A stretch of 64,000 bases of DNA from a bacterium (GTDB lineage Bacteria > Vulcanimicrobiota > Xenobia > Xenobiales > JADMJV01). This document shows, piece by piece, positions 42,264 to 52,368 of the stretch. Under the pieces are notes generated by a model. It was not told the DNA's origin. It ran no database searches and saw only the letters and a list, made by a program, of their open reading frames with translations. The first letter of the stretch is position 1; each line of letters starts with the position of its first letter. The position numbers and the translations under genes were made by a program. The stretch spans positions 62,001-126,000 of the forward strand of contig JAFEBA010000081.1 in assembly GCA_018266105.1 (NCBI GenBank), read 5' to 3'.

Positions 42264-43085
42264 ATGAGAGAGCCGATAACCTTTATTATGGACATTATCA
42301 CCCGCAATTTCGTGAACCTGGAGGGGCCAGAAGACGGACCGGTGGTGTTGCTGGCCCACGGACTAGGATGCGATCAACGCTTCTGGCGGCCCCTGGCCGC
42401 CCGCCTGTCCTCCAGGTATCGGCTGGTGTTGTTCGATTACGTGGGTTCAGGGAACTCGAGGCGAGAGGCCTATTCCAACTCCCGATACGGGCATCTGGAT
42501 GGTTATCGAGACGACCTGCTGGAGGTGCGTCAGGCCCTGGGTCTGACTCGGGTCCATCTGGTGGGGCACTCCATCAGTTCCATGATCGGGATGCTGGCCA
42601 TCCTGAAAGAGCCCGAACCTTTCCTGTCCCTCACCATGGTGGCGCCTTCACCTCGCTTTCTGAACGAACCCGAAACCGGCTATGTGGGGGGATTCGAGAA
42701 ATCCGAGATCGACGATTATCTTGACGTTATGGACCGCAACTTCATTGGCTGGGCCACCGCCTTCGCACAGCTGGCGGCCGGCCCGGACGCGCAGGCGGAG
42801 CGCGACCTCTATGAAAGTTTTTGCTCCACTGATCCACGCACTATCAGAACCTTCGCCGAACTGGCTCTGTATGTCGACCTGCGTCACCGCCTGCCAGAAC
42901 TGATGGCCGAGACGCTGATTCTCCAGTGCCATCGCGATCCGCTGGCTCCCCTTACGGTGGGCAAATACCTGTGCGAACAGATCCCCAAGGCACACTACGC
43001 GGAACTCGACCTGAGCGGCCACTGTCCGCAAGTGACCCATCCCGACCTGGTGGCCGCGCGTTTGGAACAGTTTTGGCAGACCTGA
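42264..43085 (+). CDS. rsbQ: RsbQ-like alpha/beta hydrolase (sensor-type)
   Basis: The product has 273 residues from ATG 42264; ATG 42288 is possible. Catalytic triad: Ser in HLVGHSISSMIG, His in LSGHCPQVTHP, and Asp in the segment LQCHRDPLAPLTVG. Other family blocks: VVLLAHGLGCDQRFWRPLA, LVLFDYVGSGNSRREAYSNSRYGHLDGYRDDL and MVAPSPRFLNEPETGYVGGFE. This matches RsbQ of Bacillus subtilis and the related KAI2/D14 strigolactone-type receptors. RsbQ works with a PAS-containing partner, and the gene overlaps the next one, which encodes a PAS histidine kinase. Confidence 0.93.
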   Translation: MREPITFIMDIITRNFVNLEGPEDGPVVLLAHGLGCDQRFWRPLAARLSSRYRLVLFDYVGSGNSRREAYSNSRYGHLDGYRDDLLEVRQALGLTRVHLVGHSISSMIGMLAILKEPEPFLSLTMVAPSPRFLNEPETGYVGGFEKSEIDDYLDVMDRNFIGWATAFAQLAAGPDAQAERDLYESFCSTDPRTIRTFAELALYVDLRHRLPELMAETLILQCHRDPLAPLTVGKYLCEQIPKAHYAELDLSGHCPQVTHPDLVAARLEQFWQT

Positions 43086-44587
43086 CTGCCCTCGACCAGT
43101 TGAACCTGGGAGTGCTCGATCTGGACGATCAGGGCCGTGTGGAGTTCGCCAACCGGACGGCCAGGCGATGGTTGGGCCAGGACCTGGATCGAATGAACTT
43201 TTCCGAGCTTTTGAGCTCGGGCAGTCGCCTCTTTTTTCTCAATCATCTTTATCCGCTGATTCACACGGGCCAGGACCTGGAAGAGGCTTATGTCTCGCTC
43301 AAAGATGCCCAGGGCCAGGAACTGCCCGTCCTGCTCAACGCGAACTCCCTGACCGGCGCCCGCAAACGCCTGACCTTCATGCCCATCCGCCGACGCGCCA
43401 TTGTCGAGCAGCAACTGCTGAAAGCCAAGCAGGAAGCCGAGGCGGCCGTGATCGCCCAGCAGGCCACCTTGGAGGCCCTCAAGGAAGCTCAGGCCAGACT
43501 GGCCCTGCAGGACCGCCTGGCGGTCATGGGCACCCTGGCGGCGGGTGTGGCGCACGAACTGAACAACCCGCTGGCCTATGTCATGGGCAACCTGGAGTTT
43601 CTGAGGGGCGCTCAGCTGGACGAGGAAGAACGCCTCAGTCTAGAGGATATCAAGGAAGGCGTACGCCGCATCCACGGCATCGTGGCCAGCCTGAAGGTGC
43701 TGTCGCGCTCGGACGATGAGCGTAAAGTCGCTCTGGATCTCAATCATATGGGTCAGATCGCCAGTCACCTGAGCAGCAAAGAGTGCGCCAACTGCTGTCG
43801 TCTGGAATCCAGCTGGCACCCTTCACCGATATTTGTGCTGGGCGACGAAGGTAAGGTCACCCAGGTTCTGCTCAACCTGATGCTCAACGCCTGTCAGGCC
43901 TTCACTCGACCCGATCTAGAGAAGAACTGCATTCAAGTGCGCACCTGGGTGGAAGGAACGGACGCCTGTCTGGAAATCAGCGATAACGGCCCTGGGGTTC
44001 CGGAAGAACTGCGCAGCTGCATTTTTGATGCCTTTTTTACGACTAAACCGGTCGGATCGGGCACAGGCCTGGGTCTGAGCATCTGCCAGGGAATCGTCAA
44101 ATCCCTGGGCGGGCGCCTCGAACTGATGCCCTCGCAAACGGGCGCCAGCTTTCGGGTCACCCTGCCGCTGCAACAGCCTCCAAGCTCCGGCCGCAAAGCG
44201 GAGGTGTCCAGGGCAGACCGCCTCGAGGGGCTGGACTGCCTGATCATTGACGACGACCCCAAGGTCGCCAGAGTCTTACAGCGAGTGCTTTCTCGCTGCC
44301 AGACCCAAGTGGCGCTGGGCGGCGCCAAGGGCCAGGAGGTGCTGCGCCAGGAAAAGCCTTTTGACCTGATCATCTGTGATATGATGATGCCGGACGTTTC
44401 GGGGATTGAGGTTTACCGATCGGTTTCCAGCCAGCATCAGCAGCGCTTTGTCTTTGTGACCGGTGGAGTCACCCAGGAGGACGAGAACTTCGTCCGCGCT
44501 ACCGGCGCGCCGCTGCTCAGCAAACCCTTCGGACCGGATAAGATCGTGGCCGCTTACGCCCAGCTTAAGACTCGAGCACGGCCCTGA
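43073..44587 (+). CDS. PAS histidine kinase with C-terminal receiver, partner of the RsbQ-like protein
   Basis: The product has 504 residues from TTG 43073, which overlaps the hydrolase gene by 13 bp; the true start is uncertain. PAS: LNLGVLDLDDQGRVEFANRTARRWLGQDLD. A coil follows (KAKQEAEAAVIAQQATLEALKEAQARLALQ). HisKA: GVAHELNNPLAYVMGN. HATPase: NLMLNACQAF, DNGPGVP, GTGLGLSI. REC: CLIIDDDPKVAR with phospho-Asp in IICDMMMPDVSG. In B. subtilis RsbQ acts on the PAS domain of the phosphatase RsbP; here the PAS partner is a kinase-receiver. The stop overlaps the convergent kinase gene by 23 bp. Confidence 0.92.
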   Translation: MADLTALDQLNLGVLDLDDQGRVEFANRTARRWLGQDLDRMNFSELLSSGSRLFFLNHLYPLIHTGQDLEEAYVSLKDAQGQELPVLLNANSLTGARKRLTFMPIRRRAIVEQQLLKAKQEAEAAVIAQQATLEALKEAQARLALQDRLAVMGTLAAGVAHELNNPLAYVMGNLEFLRGAQLDEEERLSLEDIKEGVRRIHGIVASLKVLSRSDDERKVALDLNHMGQIASHLSSKECANCCRLESSWHPSPIFVLGDEGKVTQVLLNLMLNACQAFTRPDLEKNCIQVRTWVEGTDACLEISDNGPGVPEELRSCIFDAFFTTKPVGSGTGLGLSICQGIVKSLGGRLELMPSQTGASFRVTLPLQQPPSSGRKAEVSRADRLEGLDCLIIDDDPKVARVLQRVLSRCQTQVALGGAKGQEVLRQEKPFDLIICDMMMPDVSGIEVYRSVSSQHQQRFVFVTGGVTQEDENFVRATGAPLLSKPFGPDKIVAAYAQLKTRARP

Positions 44588-47500
44588 TCTTGAGATTGAC
44601 GCTCTCCCAGTCAAAGGGCTTGGAGAGGAAGTTCTCACCGCTAAAGTCGAAACGTTCCAGCGCTTCATCCGTGTAACCGGACATGAACATCTGTTTGGCT
44701 CGGGGGCAGAGGCGCTTCAGGCGCTGGGCCAGTTCGCGACCGTTCATCCCGGGCATAATCACGTCGGTCAGCACCAGATCGACCTGAGGTCCGATTCTTT
44801 CGCACAGAAGCAGAGCCTCGCCAGCGTTGGCGGCCACTTCGACATGGTAGCCGGCGTTGGTCAGCACCCTTTTCAATACGCTGCGAAGGGCCGGTTCATC
44901 CTCGACCACCAGCAGGCTCTCGCCAGCGGCGCCGGACCGGATGCTGCGATCTCTAGGGGCGGGATTGGTATCCGGATCGAAGTTGGCGGGGAAGTAGATG
45001 TCCATGCGAGTGCCCTGGCCAGGCTGGCTTTTGACCGAGATGGCTCCCCCGCTTTGCTTCACAATCCCGTAGACGGTGGAGAGGCCCAGGCCGGTGCCCT
45101 TGCCCAGCCGTTTAGTGGTGAAGAAGGGCTCAAAGATTCGCATCTGGGTGGCCTCATCCATGCCGCAGCCAGAGTCCTGTACGCTCAGGCACACGAAGGG
45201 GCCGGCCGCCAGGCTCAGGGCCAGAGCCTGATCCTCATTCAAGTTTTGATTTGCGGTACGCACTTCCACCCGTCCGCCATCGGGCATGGCGTCGCGAGCG
45301 TTGACGGCCAAATTCATGAGGACCTGTTCCAGTTGGCCTCGGTCAGCCAGAATCGGGTGCAAGTCGGTCTCTCCGGAGAAGCTGAGCTCGACATCCTCGC
45401 CAATCAGGCGCTGCAGCATACGGGTCAGACCGGCCATCAGCTGATTGAGGTCAATGCTTTCAGGCTGCACCACCTGGCGGCGACTGAAGGTGAGGAGCTG
45501 GCGGGTGAGGCCCTCAGCGCGCTTGCCGGCTGAGCGAATCTCTTCAATGTCATCAAAGAGCGGGTCGTCCTGGCTCAATTCGGACTGGGCCAGTTCTGAG
45601 TAAGAAAGGATGACGGTTAACAGATTGTTGAAGTCGTGGGCCACACCGCCGGCCAGGCGTCCGACCGCCTCCATTCTTTGGGCCGCTCGGAGCTGCTCTT
45701 CGGTTTCGCGCTGATGAGTAAGGTCGGTGCAGACCAGGGTCAGGCCACCGTCATTCTCGCGACGAACCCGGCACCAGGCGGCGCGAGGATTGCCCTGAGC
45801 GTCCAACAAGCGCAGTTCGTGGTGCCCGACTTTGAGTTCGGCGGCATCATCGGGATGGATCACCTGGAGCAGGGGCGTGCCCAGCAGCTGCTCCGGCCTC
45901 CAGGAGAACGAGGCCACAGCCCGATTGATGAAGGTGATGCGGCCTTCGCGGTCACTGCTGAAGAGCAGATCGTCCAGACTTTCGACCAGTCCGCGAAACT
46001 TCTCTTCGCTGCGCGCCAAGGCTTCCTGGCTCTGGAGCCGCTCGCTGATGTCTTGCTGGATGGCCACGTAGTGACTGGTTTGTCCATCCTCGCCGCAAAC
46101 GGGGGTGATGGTCTCTTCGATGAACAGCAGGTGACCATCCAGGTGTCGGTTGATCATCTCCCCATGCCAGACCTGACCGCGACTTAGAGTGGCCCATAGC
46201 CTGGAGTAAAACTCGTCATCATGGTGGCCGGACTTGAGCATGCCGATCGACTGTCCCAGAATCTGGCTCTGGCTGTATCCAGTGTGCTGCATGAAGGCCT
46301 GATTGACCCACTCCACCCGACCCCGGGCATCCGTGATCACGATGCCCTGGGCGGCCGCCTGCAAGGCACTGGTTTGCAATCGGCGCTGGTCCTCTAGCAG
46401 GCGGCGCTGACGAATATCCTGAACCAGCATAATGGACTGGTCGGCTTCAGCCAGCTGACAGTGGCGCACTTCCACCCAGGCCAGGGTGCCGTCCTGGCGG
46501 CGATACTGCAGCTCTTGACTCTGGCCTCCGTTCCGCAACAGGCCCCAGAGCTCTCCCTGACCTTGCAGGAGCTCGCTTTGCGAATAGCCGGTTAGCTGAC
46601 ACAGAGTCGGATTGACCCGCAGCAGACACATCCGGGCCGTATCCAGCAGGGCCATTCCAATCGGTGCAGCCTCGAACATGGTGCGCAGCAACTCCTCGTT
46701 GTCGCGCATTGCCCGTTCGGCCAGTTTGGCGGCGGTGATGATCTCGCTAAACAGAATCAGGCCGCCAATCTGGCCGTCGATCTCGAACCAGGGGCGAATC
46801 TCCCAGCGCACCCAGTCCACGCTGCCATCCGCGCGGGGAAACTGGTCTTCCTGGCACGACTCCACGGCGCCAGCCAGGCAACGCCTGTGAATCTCGCGCC
46901 AGCGCTCGGGCAGGTCTGGGAAAATCTTCCAGTGATTCTTGCCCACCAGATCGCTCTCAGAGAGTCGATAGTCGGCGGCAAAGCGATGGCTGACCAGCAG
47001 ATAGTTCATGTCGCGATCAAACATTGCCACGGCTGCGGGCGAATGTTCCAGAAAGAGTCGCAGGCTCTGCTCGCTCTCCACCAGGCGGCGCCGGGCCGTC
47101 CAGTAGTCGGTGTAGTTCCGTCCGACCCCGAGCACACCCACCACGCTTCCCTCTTCAATGTAGGGCGTCTTGACCGTCTCCAGCAGCTCTCGGTGGCCGT
47201 CGGCAAAAGTCACCCACTCCTCGTTGCGCAGCGGACCCCCAGCCGCCAGAGCACGCAGATCGTGTTCACGGAAGAACTGGGCCAACTCGGGCGAGACCAT
47301 CTCGTAGTCGGTCTTGCCCATCAAGGTGGCGTGATCTACCCCATAAAGGGAAAGAAATCGACGATTGCTTTCTAGATATTCGCCCTTCTCAGATTTCAGC
47401 CAGACCAGATCCGGAATGTTGTCCAGCATAGCTCTTAAGCGCACGCGCTCAAGCTTCAGCTCCAGCTTTTCGCGGGTGCTATTTAGCGCGAGCTGGAGGA

Positions 47501-47675
47501 TGGCCAGCAGTGAAGGGTTTGGGCACGGAAAGGCCTGAATCTGTCCATCCTGTGAGATTTCCGCCCGCTCCCAGAAGCCCGTTTCTTGTCCGGCCGCAAC
47601 CAGCCGTTGATTGAGGTCTTCGGGGCGGTCGAGGCTGTGGAGCTCTTTGAAAATTCCTAAAAGCTGGTCTATCAC
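44565..47675 (-). CDS. Multi-PAS hybrid histidine kinase (five PAS domains, REC)
   Basis: The product has 1036 residues with a GTG start. There are no membrane helices. After a coil (1-85) come five PAS/PAC units: [64 protein letters not shown]; and [17 protein letters not shown]. HisKA ([17 protein letters not shown]) and HATPase ([31 protein letters not shown]) follow. The C-terminal receiver has [11 protein letters not shown] and phospho-Asp in [20 protein letters not shown]-type kinases usually relay to other receivers. No haem or flavin site can be confirmed by eye. It probably senses redox or small ligands in the cytoplasm. Confidence 0.94.
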   Translation of the reverse strand: MIDQLLGIFKELHSLDRPEDLNQRLVAAGQETGFWERAEISQDGQIQAFPCPNPSLLAILQLALNSTREKLELKLERVRLRAMLDNIPDLVWLKSEKGEYLESNRRFLSLYGVDHATLMGKTDYEMVSPELAQFFREHDLRALAAGGPLRNEEWVTFADGHRELLETVKTPYIEEGSVVGVLGVGRNYTDYWTARRRLVESEQSLRLFLEHSPAAVAMFDRDMNYLLVSHRFAADYRLSESDLVGKNHWKIFPDLPERWREIHRRCLAGAVESCQEDQFPRADGSVDWVRWEIRPWFEIDGQIGGLILFSEIITAAKLAERAMRDNEELLRTMFEAAPIGMALLDTARMCLLRVNPTLCQLTGYSQSELLQGQGELWGLLRNGGQSQELQYRRQDGTLAWVEVRHCQLAEADQSIMLVQDIRQRRLLEDQRRLQTSALQAAAQGIVITDARGRVEWVNQAFMQHTGYSQSQILGQSIGMLKSGHHDDEFYSRLWATLSRGQVWHGEMINRHLDGHLLFIEETITPVCGEDGQTSHYVAIQQDISERLQSQEALARSEEKFRGLVESLDDLLFSSDREGRITFINRAVASFSWRPEQLLGTPLLQVIHPDDAAELKVGHHELRLLDAQGNPRAAWCRVRRENDGGLTLVCTDLTHQRETEEQLRAAQRMEAVGRLAGGVAHDFNNLLTVILSYSELAQSELSQDDPLFDDIEEIRSAGKRAEGLTRQLLTFSRRQVVQPESIDLNQLMAGLTRMLQRLIGEDVELSFSGETDLHPILADRGQLEQVLMNLAVNARDAMPDGGRVEVRTANQNLNEDQALALSLAAGPFVCLSVQDSGCGMDEATQMRIFEPFFTTKRLGKGTGLGLSTVYGIVKQSGGAISVKSQPGQGTRMDIYFPANFDPDTNPAPRDRSIRSGAAGESLLVVEDEPALRSVLKRVLTNAGYHVEVAANAGEALLLCERIGPQVDLVLTDVIMPGMNGRELAQRLKRLCPRAKQMFMSGYTDEALERFDFSGENFLSKPFDWESVNLKIRAVLES

Positions 47676-47721
47676 CCTTTAGCTATCGGCAGTCGAAGTC
47701 AAAGCAATAGATGGTAAAGTC

Positions 47722-48312
47722 TTACCGCGGGGCGCAAAACTCCTCTTTGCGCAATCCGCACCCGAACACGGGGGCGGCCGCGATCCCGGGCCCATCCGCG
47801 GCCAAAGCGGCCAACAGGGCCTCGGAATTCGCGTTATCTCCCTCATGACCACGAGAGCCGGTCAGTCCGCCCTGGTAGCGCAAACGACCGGATCTTGAGT
47901 AGAGCAGGGCCTGCCCCGAGGTGTAACATCCAAAGCGGCTGGTTTCCGGCAAGCCCTTGTCCAGGAAAACGCGGGATCCATCGATGCTGCGCACCCGCTC
48001 CATCATGCCGGCAGCGTCGGCCACATCCATCTGACCCGGCAGCCCGATCACAACCATCAGGTCGAAGGCCCGCGGGGATCTGAGGCGAACCTTGCGCAAC
48101 TCGGCCAGGCAAGCCCGGGAGCACGGGCAACCCGGGTGCAAAAAGAGCAGCAGGATGGGGCTTCGCCTGGAAAAATGTAGTTTGCTGGCCACCGGCCAAT
48201 GAGCGGGAGCCCTGGCACTGAGGGCGGGCCTGCATTCGTGGTCGGCCAGACCCAAGATGCCCAGCCAGGCCAGGCCCAACCACAGGACCCAAAGATACTT
48301 TTGTCGCCTCAC
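47722..48312 (-). CDS. RedB-like membrane-anchored thioredoxin-fold protein
   Basis: The product has 196 residues with an N-terminal anchor or signal (KYLWVLWLGLAWLGILGLADHEC). The thioredoxin-like motif is FLHPGCPCSRACLAELRKV, the HP-x-CPCS signature of RedB-type proteins. Extra cysteines occur at the C-terminus (FGCGLRKEEFCAPR) and in RFGCYTSG. ATG overlaps the upstream kinase stop (ATGA), suggesting a kinase with an associated periplasmic redox protein. The RedB role is poorly understood; a redox-sensing role is inference. Confidence 0.82.
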   Translation of the reverse strand: MRRQKYLWVLWLGLAWLGILGLADHECRPALSARAPAHWPVASKLHFSRRSPILLLFLHPGCPCSRACLAELRKVRLRSPRAFDLMVVIGLPGQMDVADAAGMMERVRSIDGSRVFLDKGLPETSRFGCYTSGQALLYSRSGRLRYQGGLTGSRGHEGDNANSEALLAALAADGPGIAAAPVFGCGLRKEEFCAPR

Positions 48313-49223
48313 GAAGCCAGCGGCAACTCGATGATGAACTTGGTGCCCTGGCCGGGCACGGAATAAAAGGAGAGCTGACCAAAGTGCTGGTCCACAATCA
48401 CGCGGCGAGCCATGAGAAGCTCCTGCCCACCGCCGTGTCCGGCCGGCCTGGTGTTGAAGAAAGGATCAAACAGATTGGACTGGAGGCTCTCGGGAATGCC
48501 GACACCATCGTCTTCGATACTCAGCTCGGCAAAGTCTCCGCGGCGCAGGGTGCGGATAGTAATCAGGCCCACCGAACCTTTCTCTCGAATGGACTGGGCT
48601 GCATTGACCAGGAAGTTGAGCACAATCCGGGAGATGTCGGCACGCACGCAAGAAATGGGCGGCAGCTCCGGATCAAATTCGGTTTCTATTTTAGCCAGGT
48701 ACTTCCACTCGCCGGCCGATACCGCCAGGCAGTTTTGGATAATCTCCTCAATGGGCACCGCCACCATCCCCGGCGTACCCGAATGAGCGCAGCGGCGCAT
48801 GGCCTGCACAATTCGATTGACTCGACTCAGACCTTCCTGACTGGCGTCCAGCGCCTCGGGCACCTCATTGCGCAGGTAGTCCAGATCGAACTGGCCCATC
48901 TCCTCGGGCGCCCCGCCGCTTCGAAAGCAGTCGATGACTTTCCATAATTCGTCAAAGGTCTCGCGCAGGAAGGTCAGATTGTCTCCAATGAACTGCGCGG
49001 GAGTGCTGATCTCGTGGGCAATGCCGGCAGCCAGGCGACCAATCGTGGCCAGCTTGGAGGCGGAATTGAGCTGCTCCTGAGTCAGGCGCAGGCGCTTATT
49101 CAATTCGTCCAGCTCTTGTGATTGCCTGAGCAGCTCCGCGCTCTGCCGCTGCAAAGCAACGGTCAGATCGAGATTTTGCTGGGCCAGCTCGGATGTTGCG
49201 AGGATTGGTTCAAGATTCGGCAA
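48309..49223 (-). CDS. Soluble histidine kinase (HEISTP type)
   Basis: The product has 304 residues. TTG start with AGGAGG 6 nt upstream. An N-terminal coiled coil (LQRQSAELLRQSQELDELNKRL) is followed by HisKA IGRLAAGIAHEISTPAQFIGDNLTFL, then HATPase with NFLVNAAQSI, DDGVGIP and an unusual G2 box GHGGGQELLMAR, where most kinases have GTGxGL. There is no sensor domain, so input must come from partners. It belongs to the HEI(N/S)TP-x-Q-(F/Y)-I-(G/S)-DN family seen three times in this region. First gene of an operon with the RedB-like protein. Confidence 0.9.
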   Translation of the reverse strand: MPNLEPILATSELAQQNLDLTVALQRQSAELLRQSQELDELNKRLRLTQEQLNSASKLATIGRLAAGIAHEISTPAQFIGDNLTFLRETFDELWKVIDCFRSGGAPEEMGQFDLDYLRNEVPEALDASQEGLSRVNRIVQAMRRCAHSGTPGMVAVPIEEIIQNCLAVSAGEWKYLAKIETEFDPELPPISCVRADISRIVLNFLVNAAQSIREKGSVGLITIRTLRRGDFAELSIEDDGVGIPESLQSNLFDPFFNTRPAGHGGGQELLMARRVIVDQHFGQLSFYSVPGQGTKFIIELPLAS

Positions 49224-49295
49224 GATAGCCTCCTGCTGTGCATTGTCGGCCCGACCCCCTGAAAGTTTAGCCTTCAGTTCTGCGAACAGCCTGTC

Positions 49296-49308
49296 GATAA
49301 TCTATCTA
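49296..49308 (+). promoter_or_regulatory. Core promoter for a leaderless receiver gene
   Basis: GATAAT (49296-49301) lies six bases before ATG 49308, with no Shine-Dalgarno sequence. The geometry predicts transcription starting at the start codon. No FNR box is found here. Confidence 0.5.
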
Positions 49309-49676
49309 TGCTGCCAACCAGCGCCACGACCAAAAAGCGACTCCTGTTCATCGATGACGAGCAGGCCTGGCTCACGGTCCTACCCAAGCTTTTGAAAGAC
49401 TATGATGTGAGTTGCGCCTGCGGGGCCGAGCCCGCCCTGGCGCTGTTGCGCCAGGACTGCGCCTACGACGTCATCTTCTGCGACGTGTGCATGCCAGGCA
49501 TGGGAGGACGGGAACTCTTTTCCCTCTGGTCTGCCGAGCGTCCCGACACGAAAGACCTTTTTGTCTTCATGTCAGGGGGCGAGACCTTGAACGGAATCAG
49601 CAATACCCTGCTGGAGAAACCACTGCCGGTGAGTAAGCTCAGGCAATTTCTGAATCAGAGACTGCCCAACCCATGA
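49308..49676 (+). CDS. Single-domain response regulator (REC)
   Basis: This 122-residue receiver has the acidic pair in RLLFIDDEQAWLTVLPKLLK, phospho-Asp in VIFCDVCMPGMGGRELF, a switch Ser in FVFMSGGETLN, and the conserved Lys in LLEKPLPVSKLRQFL. It has no output domain. Its stop overlaps the next kinase gene. It probably relays phosphate between the HEINTP kinases and an output protein. Confidence 0.93.
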   Translation: MLPTSATTKKRLLFIDDEQAWLTVLPKLLKDYDVSCACGAEPALALLRQDCAYDVIFCDVCMPGMGGRELFSLWSAERPDTKDLFVFMSGGETLNGISNTLLEKPLPVSKLRQFLNQRLPNP

Positions 49677-51400
49677 TGACAGTCGGCAGTCTGGCTGAAT
49701 CCGACCGGGCCAGGGCAGCTGAACTGCTGGCCATGCGCCAGAGGACGATTTACGAACGCACCGACCGTCTTTTCGCTGGCCTGCTCATCTTCGAGTGGCT
49801 GCTGGCTATCGTATTCGCGCTCCTCATCTCCCCCCATACCTGGATCGGAGAAACCAGCAGCCTGCACATCCACGTCCTGGCAGCCGTCTTCTTGGGCGCC
49901 CTGCTGGTCAGTTTTCCTCTCTGGCTGGTACGCAACCAGCCCGGCCACTCGGCCACTCGCAACGCGGTGGCCTGCGCGCAAATGCTGATGTCCTCCCTGC
50001 TTATTCACACCAGTGGTGGACGCATCGAAACACACTTTCACATCTTTGGCTCGCTGGCGTTCTTAGGCTTCTATCGAGACTGGAAGGTCTTTGTACCGGC
50101 CACGCTGGTCATCGTCACAGACCACTGGCTTAGAGGCACGTTCTATCCTCTCTCGGTTTTTGGAGTGGCTGAACAGGGATCCTGGCGCTGGCTTGAGCAC
50201 GGGGCCTGGATCGTATTCTGCGATTTCTTCCTGATTCAGAGTGCCCTGCAAAGTCAGGCAGAAATGCGTCAAATCGCCGAGCACGAAGCTCAGCTGGAGT
50301 CCAACAACCTGGCCCAACTGCGAGCAGAAAGGGAACGCTTCCGACTGGCCTTCGAAAACGCCCCGATCGGAATGGCCCTGCTGTCCCCCAACGGACGGTT
50401 TGAAAGCGTCAACGAAGTGATGAGCGACCTGGTCGGATACGGTCCGGATGAGCTTAAAGGCATGCAGATGGAGCAACTTCTGGAGGCCGGAGCCGAAATA
50501 CGGGCGGAGTCCCGAGAATTTCGACTCAGCCGCAAGGGCGGCCAGGGGATCTGGGTTTTGGGCAGTCTTTCGCGCTGCGCTGAGTTCTCGATCGCGCAAA
50601 TCGTGGACCTGAGCCAGCGCAAACAGGCGGAGCAAGCTTTACAGCAGGCCCAAAAGTTGGAGTCAGTGGGCCTGCTGGCGGGGGGAATCGCCCATGAAAT
50701 CAATACCCCTATTCAGTATATCGGTGACAACCTGCGGTTCCTGCGGGACTCCTTCCAGGAGCTCCAGCCGGTTCTGGTGGCTCACTCAGGAGCCGAGCCC
50801 GCAAGTCTGCTGGGTGAGGAAATCCCTGAGTCGATCGAGCATTCACTGCAGGGGGTGGCTCGTGTGGCCAGCATCGTGCGTTCCATGAAAGACTACTCCC
50901 AAACCGGGGGCCGAGAAATGCTACCGGCCAACGTCAATGAACTGATCGAAAACGCGCTAATCATTTCCCGCAGCGAGTGGGAGTGTGTAGCTCGAGTGGA
51001 AACCGATCTGCAAGACGACTTGCCCGAGCCCAGCTGCGACCGAGGAGAAATGGGCCAGGTGATTTTGAATCTGCTGATCAACGCCAGTCACGCCAATCAA
51101 GAAAAATACGCGGGCACCGGGGAACTGGGCAGCATCTCGATTCGCACGCGAGGTCTGGGCCCGGAGGTAGAGATCCGAATTCAAGATAGCGGAACGGGGA
51201 TCCCGCTTCACCTCAGAGAGCGTATCTTCGAGCCCTTTTTCACCACTAAAGAGGTGGGAAGAGGCACGGGTCAGGGTCTGGCGGTGGCGCAGGCCGCGAT
51301 ATTGCGGCACAAAGGTCGTTTGCAGCTGGACTCGGAGCCGGGTGAAGGTTCTGTTTTCTCGATTTATCTCCCCACTCTAAAAGCGGAGGTCGGCCCGTGA
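49673..51400 (+). CDS. Membrane-bound PAS histidine kinase (HEINTP type)
   Basis: The product has 575 residues from ATG 49673. The N-terminal membrane sensor has about five helices (LFAGLLIFEWLLAIVFALLI; LHIHVLAAVFLGALLVSFPLWLV; AVACAQMLMSSLLIHTSGG). It contains the motif GGRIETHFHIFGSLAFLGFYRDWKV, with a His-rich face that could bind haem or metal. Then come a PAS domain ([20 protein letters not shown]), HisKA (GGIAHEINTPIQYIGDNLRF) and HATPase (NLLINASHAN, DSGTGIP, GRGTGQGLAV). It lacks a receiver, but REC genes flank it on both sides with overlapping ends. Confidence 0.93.
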   Translation: MMTVGSLAESDRARAAELLAMRQRTIYERTDRLFAGLLIFEWLLAIVFALLISPHTWIGETSSLHIHVLAAVFLGALLVSFPLWLVRNQPGHSATRNAVACAQMLMSSLLIHTSGGRIETHFHIFGSLAFLGFYRDWKVFVPATLVIVTDHWLRGTFYPLSVFGVAEQGSWRWLEHGAWIVFCDFFLIQSALQSQAEMRQIAEHEAQLESNNLAQLRAERERFRLAFENAPIGMALLSPNGRFESVNEVMSDLVGYGPDELKGMQMEQLLEAGAEIRAESREFRLSRKGGQGIWVLGSLSRCAEFSIAQIVDLSQRKQAEQALQQAQKLESVGLLAGGIAHEINTPIQYIGDNLRFLRDSFQELQPVLVAHSGAEPASLLGEEIPESIEHSLQGVARVASIVRSMKDYSQTGGREMLPANVNELIENALIISRSEWECVARVETDLQDDLPEPSCDRGEMGQVILNLLINASHANQEKYAGTGELGSISIRTRGLGPEVEIRIQDSGTGIPLHLRERIFEPFFTTKEVGRGTGQGLAVAQAAILRHKGRLQLDSEPGEGSVFSIYLPTLKAEVGP

Positions 51401-52368
51401 AGCGCCTACTTTTTGTGGATGACGAACCCAACCTGCTGGCAGGTCTGAGAAGAATGCTCCGGTCCGAGCGCAACGAATGGGAAATGGAGTTCGCCGAGGG
51501 AGGCGAGGAAGCGCTGAGCAAACTGCAGAGCCATCGCGCTGACGTGGTGATCTCAGACATGCGCATGCCGCGAATGGACGGAGCTGAGTTTCTCAATGAG
51601 GTGCAACAGCGCCAGCCCGCCACGGCTCGAATTTGCCTTTCCGGTTTTTCGGACGGTGGCCTGATCATGCGCGGTCTGGGAAGCATTCACCAGTATCTGA
51701 ATAAGCCTTGTGAGTCCGGCCATCTGATCCAGACCGTGCGCAATATCTTGCAGGCGGCGGCCGGCCTGCCGGCAGAACTGCACGAGCGTCTTTGCGCCCT
51801 GAAGTGCTTGCCGGTGGCCCAACTGACACTGCAGCACCTGAAGGAGGTGCTGGCCCAGGATGCACCTTGCCTTCAGGAAGTGGGCCAGCTGGCCAACCTC
51901 GATCTGGGACTGTCCTGTCGTCTGCTACAATTGGTCCATTCCGGTTTTTTTGGCACACCACGCCATGTCGAAAGCGTTGAAGACGCCTGTCGATTGCTGG
52001 GAATCGCCAAACTGAGAAAATTGGTCGAATTGCCGGACGTGTTTTCCTCCCAAGAGTTGGACCAGCAGTGGCTTGCCCGGCTGGGTCGGGCAGCCGACCG
52101 GCTGAGTCGACGAGCTTTCAGCCTGGCCAAGGAGAACGGTCTGAGTCCGCGAGAATGCGACTACGCCCGACTGGCCGGCATTCTTTACGGATTGCCGGAA
52201 CTGGCCTGCGCCGCCTGTGGCTGGCCGGAGGTGGTGAACGAATCCGGTCTATTTTTAATTCGCCTGTGGGGTCTGCCCAACCAGGTGGTGGATCCCGAAC
52301 TGGCCCCGGCGGCCCAGGTCGCCCTAGCACTGGATGAAGGAGAGTACGATGCCAGCGCCACCCGGTAG
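51397..52368 (+). CDS. Response regulator with HDOD output domain
   Basis: The product has 323 residues. The GTG start overlaps the kinase stop. REC: RLLFVDDEPNLLAGLRRML, phospho-Asp in VVISDMRMPRMDGAEF, Lys in YLNKPCESG. The output (about 130-320) is HDOD-like: VGQLANLDLGLSCRLLQLVHSGFFGTPRHVESVEDACRLLGIAKLRKLV. HDOD domains lack the HD metal pair and are thought to bind partners or nucleotides. Direct partner of the upstream kinase. Confidence 0.9.
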   Translation: MKRLLFVDDEPNLLAGLRRMLRSERNEWEMEFAEGGEEALSKLQSHRADVVISDMRMPRMDGAEFLNEVQQRQPATARICLSGFSDGGLIMRGLGSIHQYLNKPCESGHLIQTVRNILQAAAGLPAELHERLCALKCLPVAQLTLQHLKEVLAQDAPCLQEVGQLANLDLGLSCRLLQLVHSGFFGTPRHVESVEDACRLLGIAKLRKLVELPDVFSSQELDQQWLARLGRAADRLSRRAFSLAKENGLSPRECDYARLAGILYGLPELACAACGWPEVVNESGLFLIRLWGLPNQVVDPELAPAAQVALALDEGEYDASATR

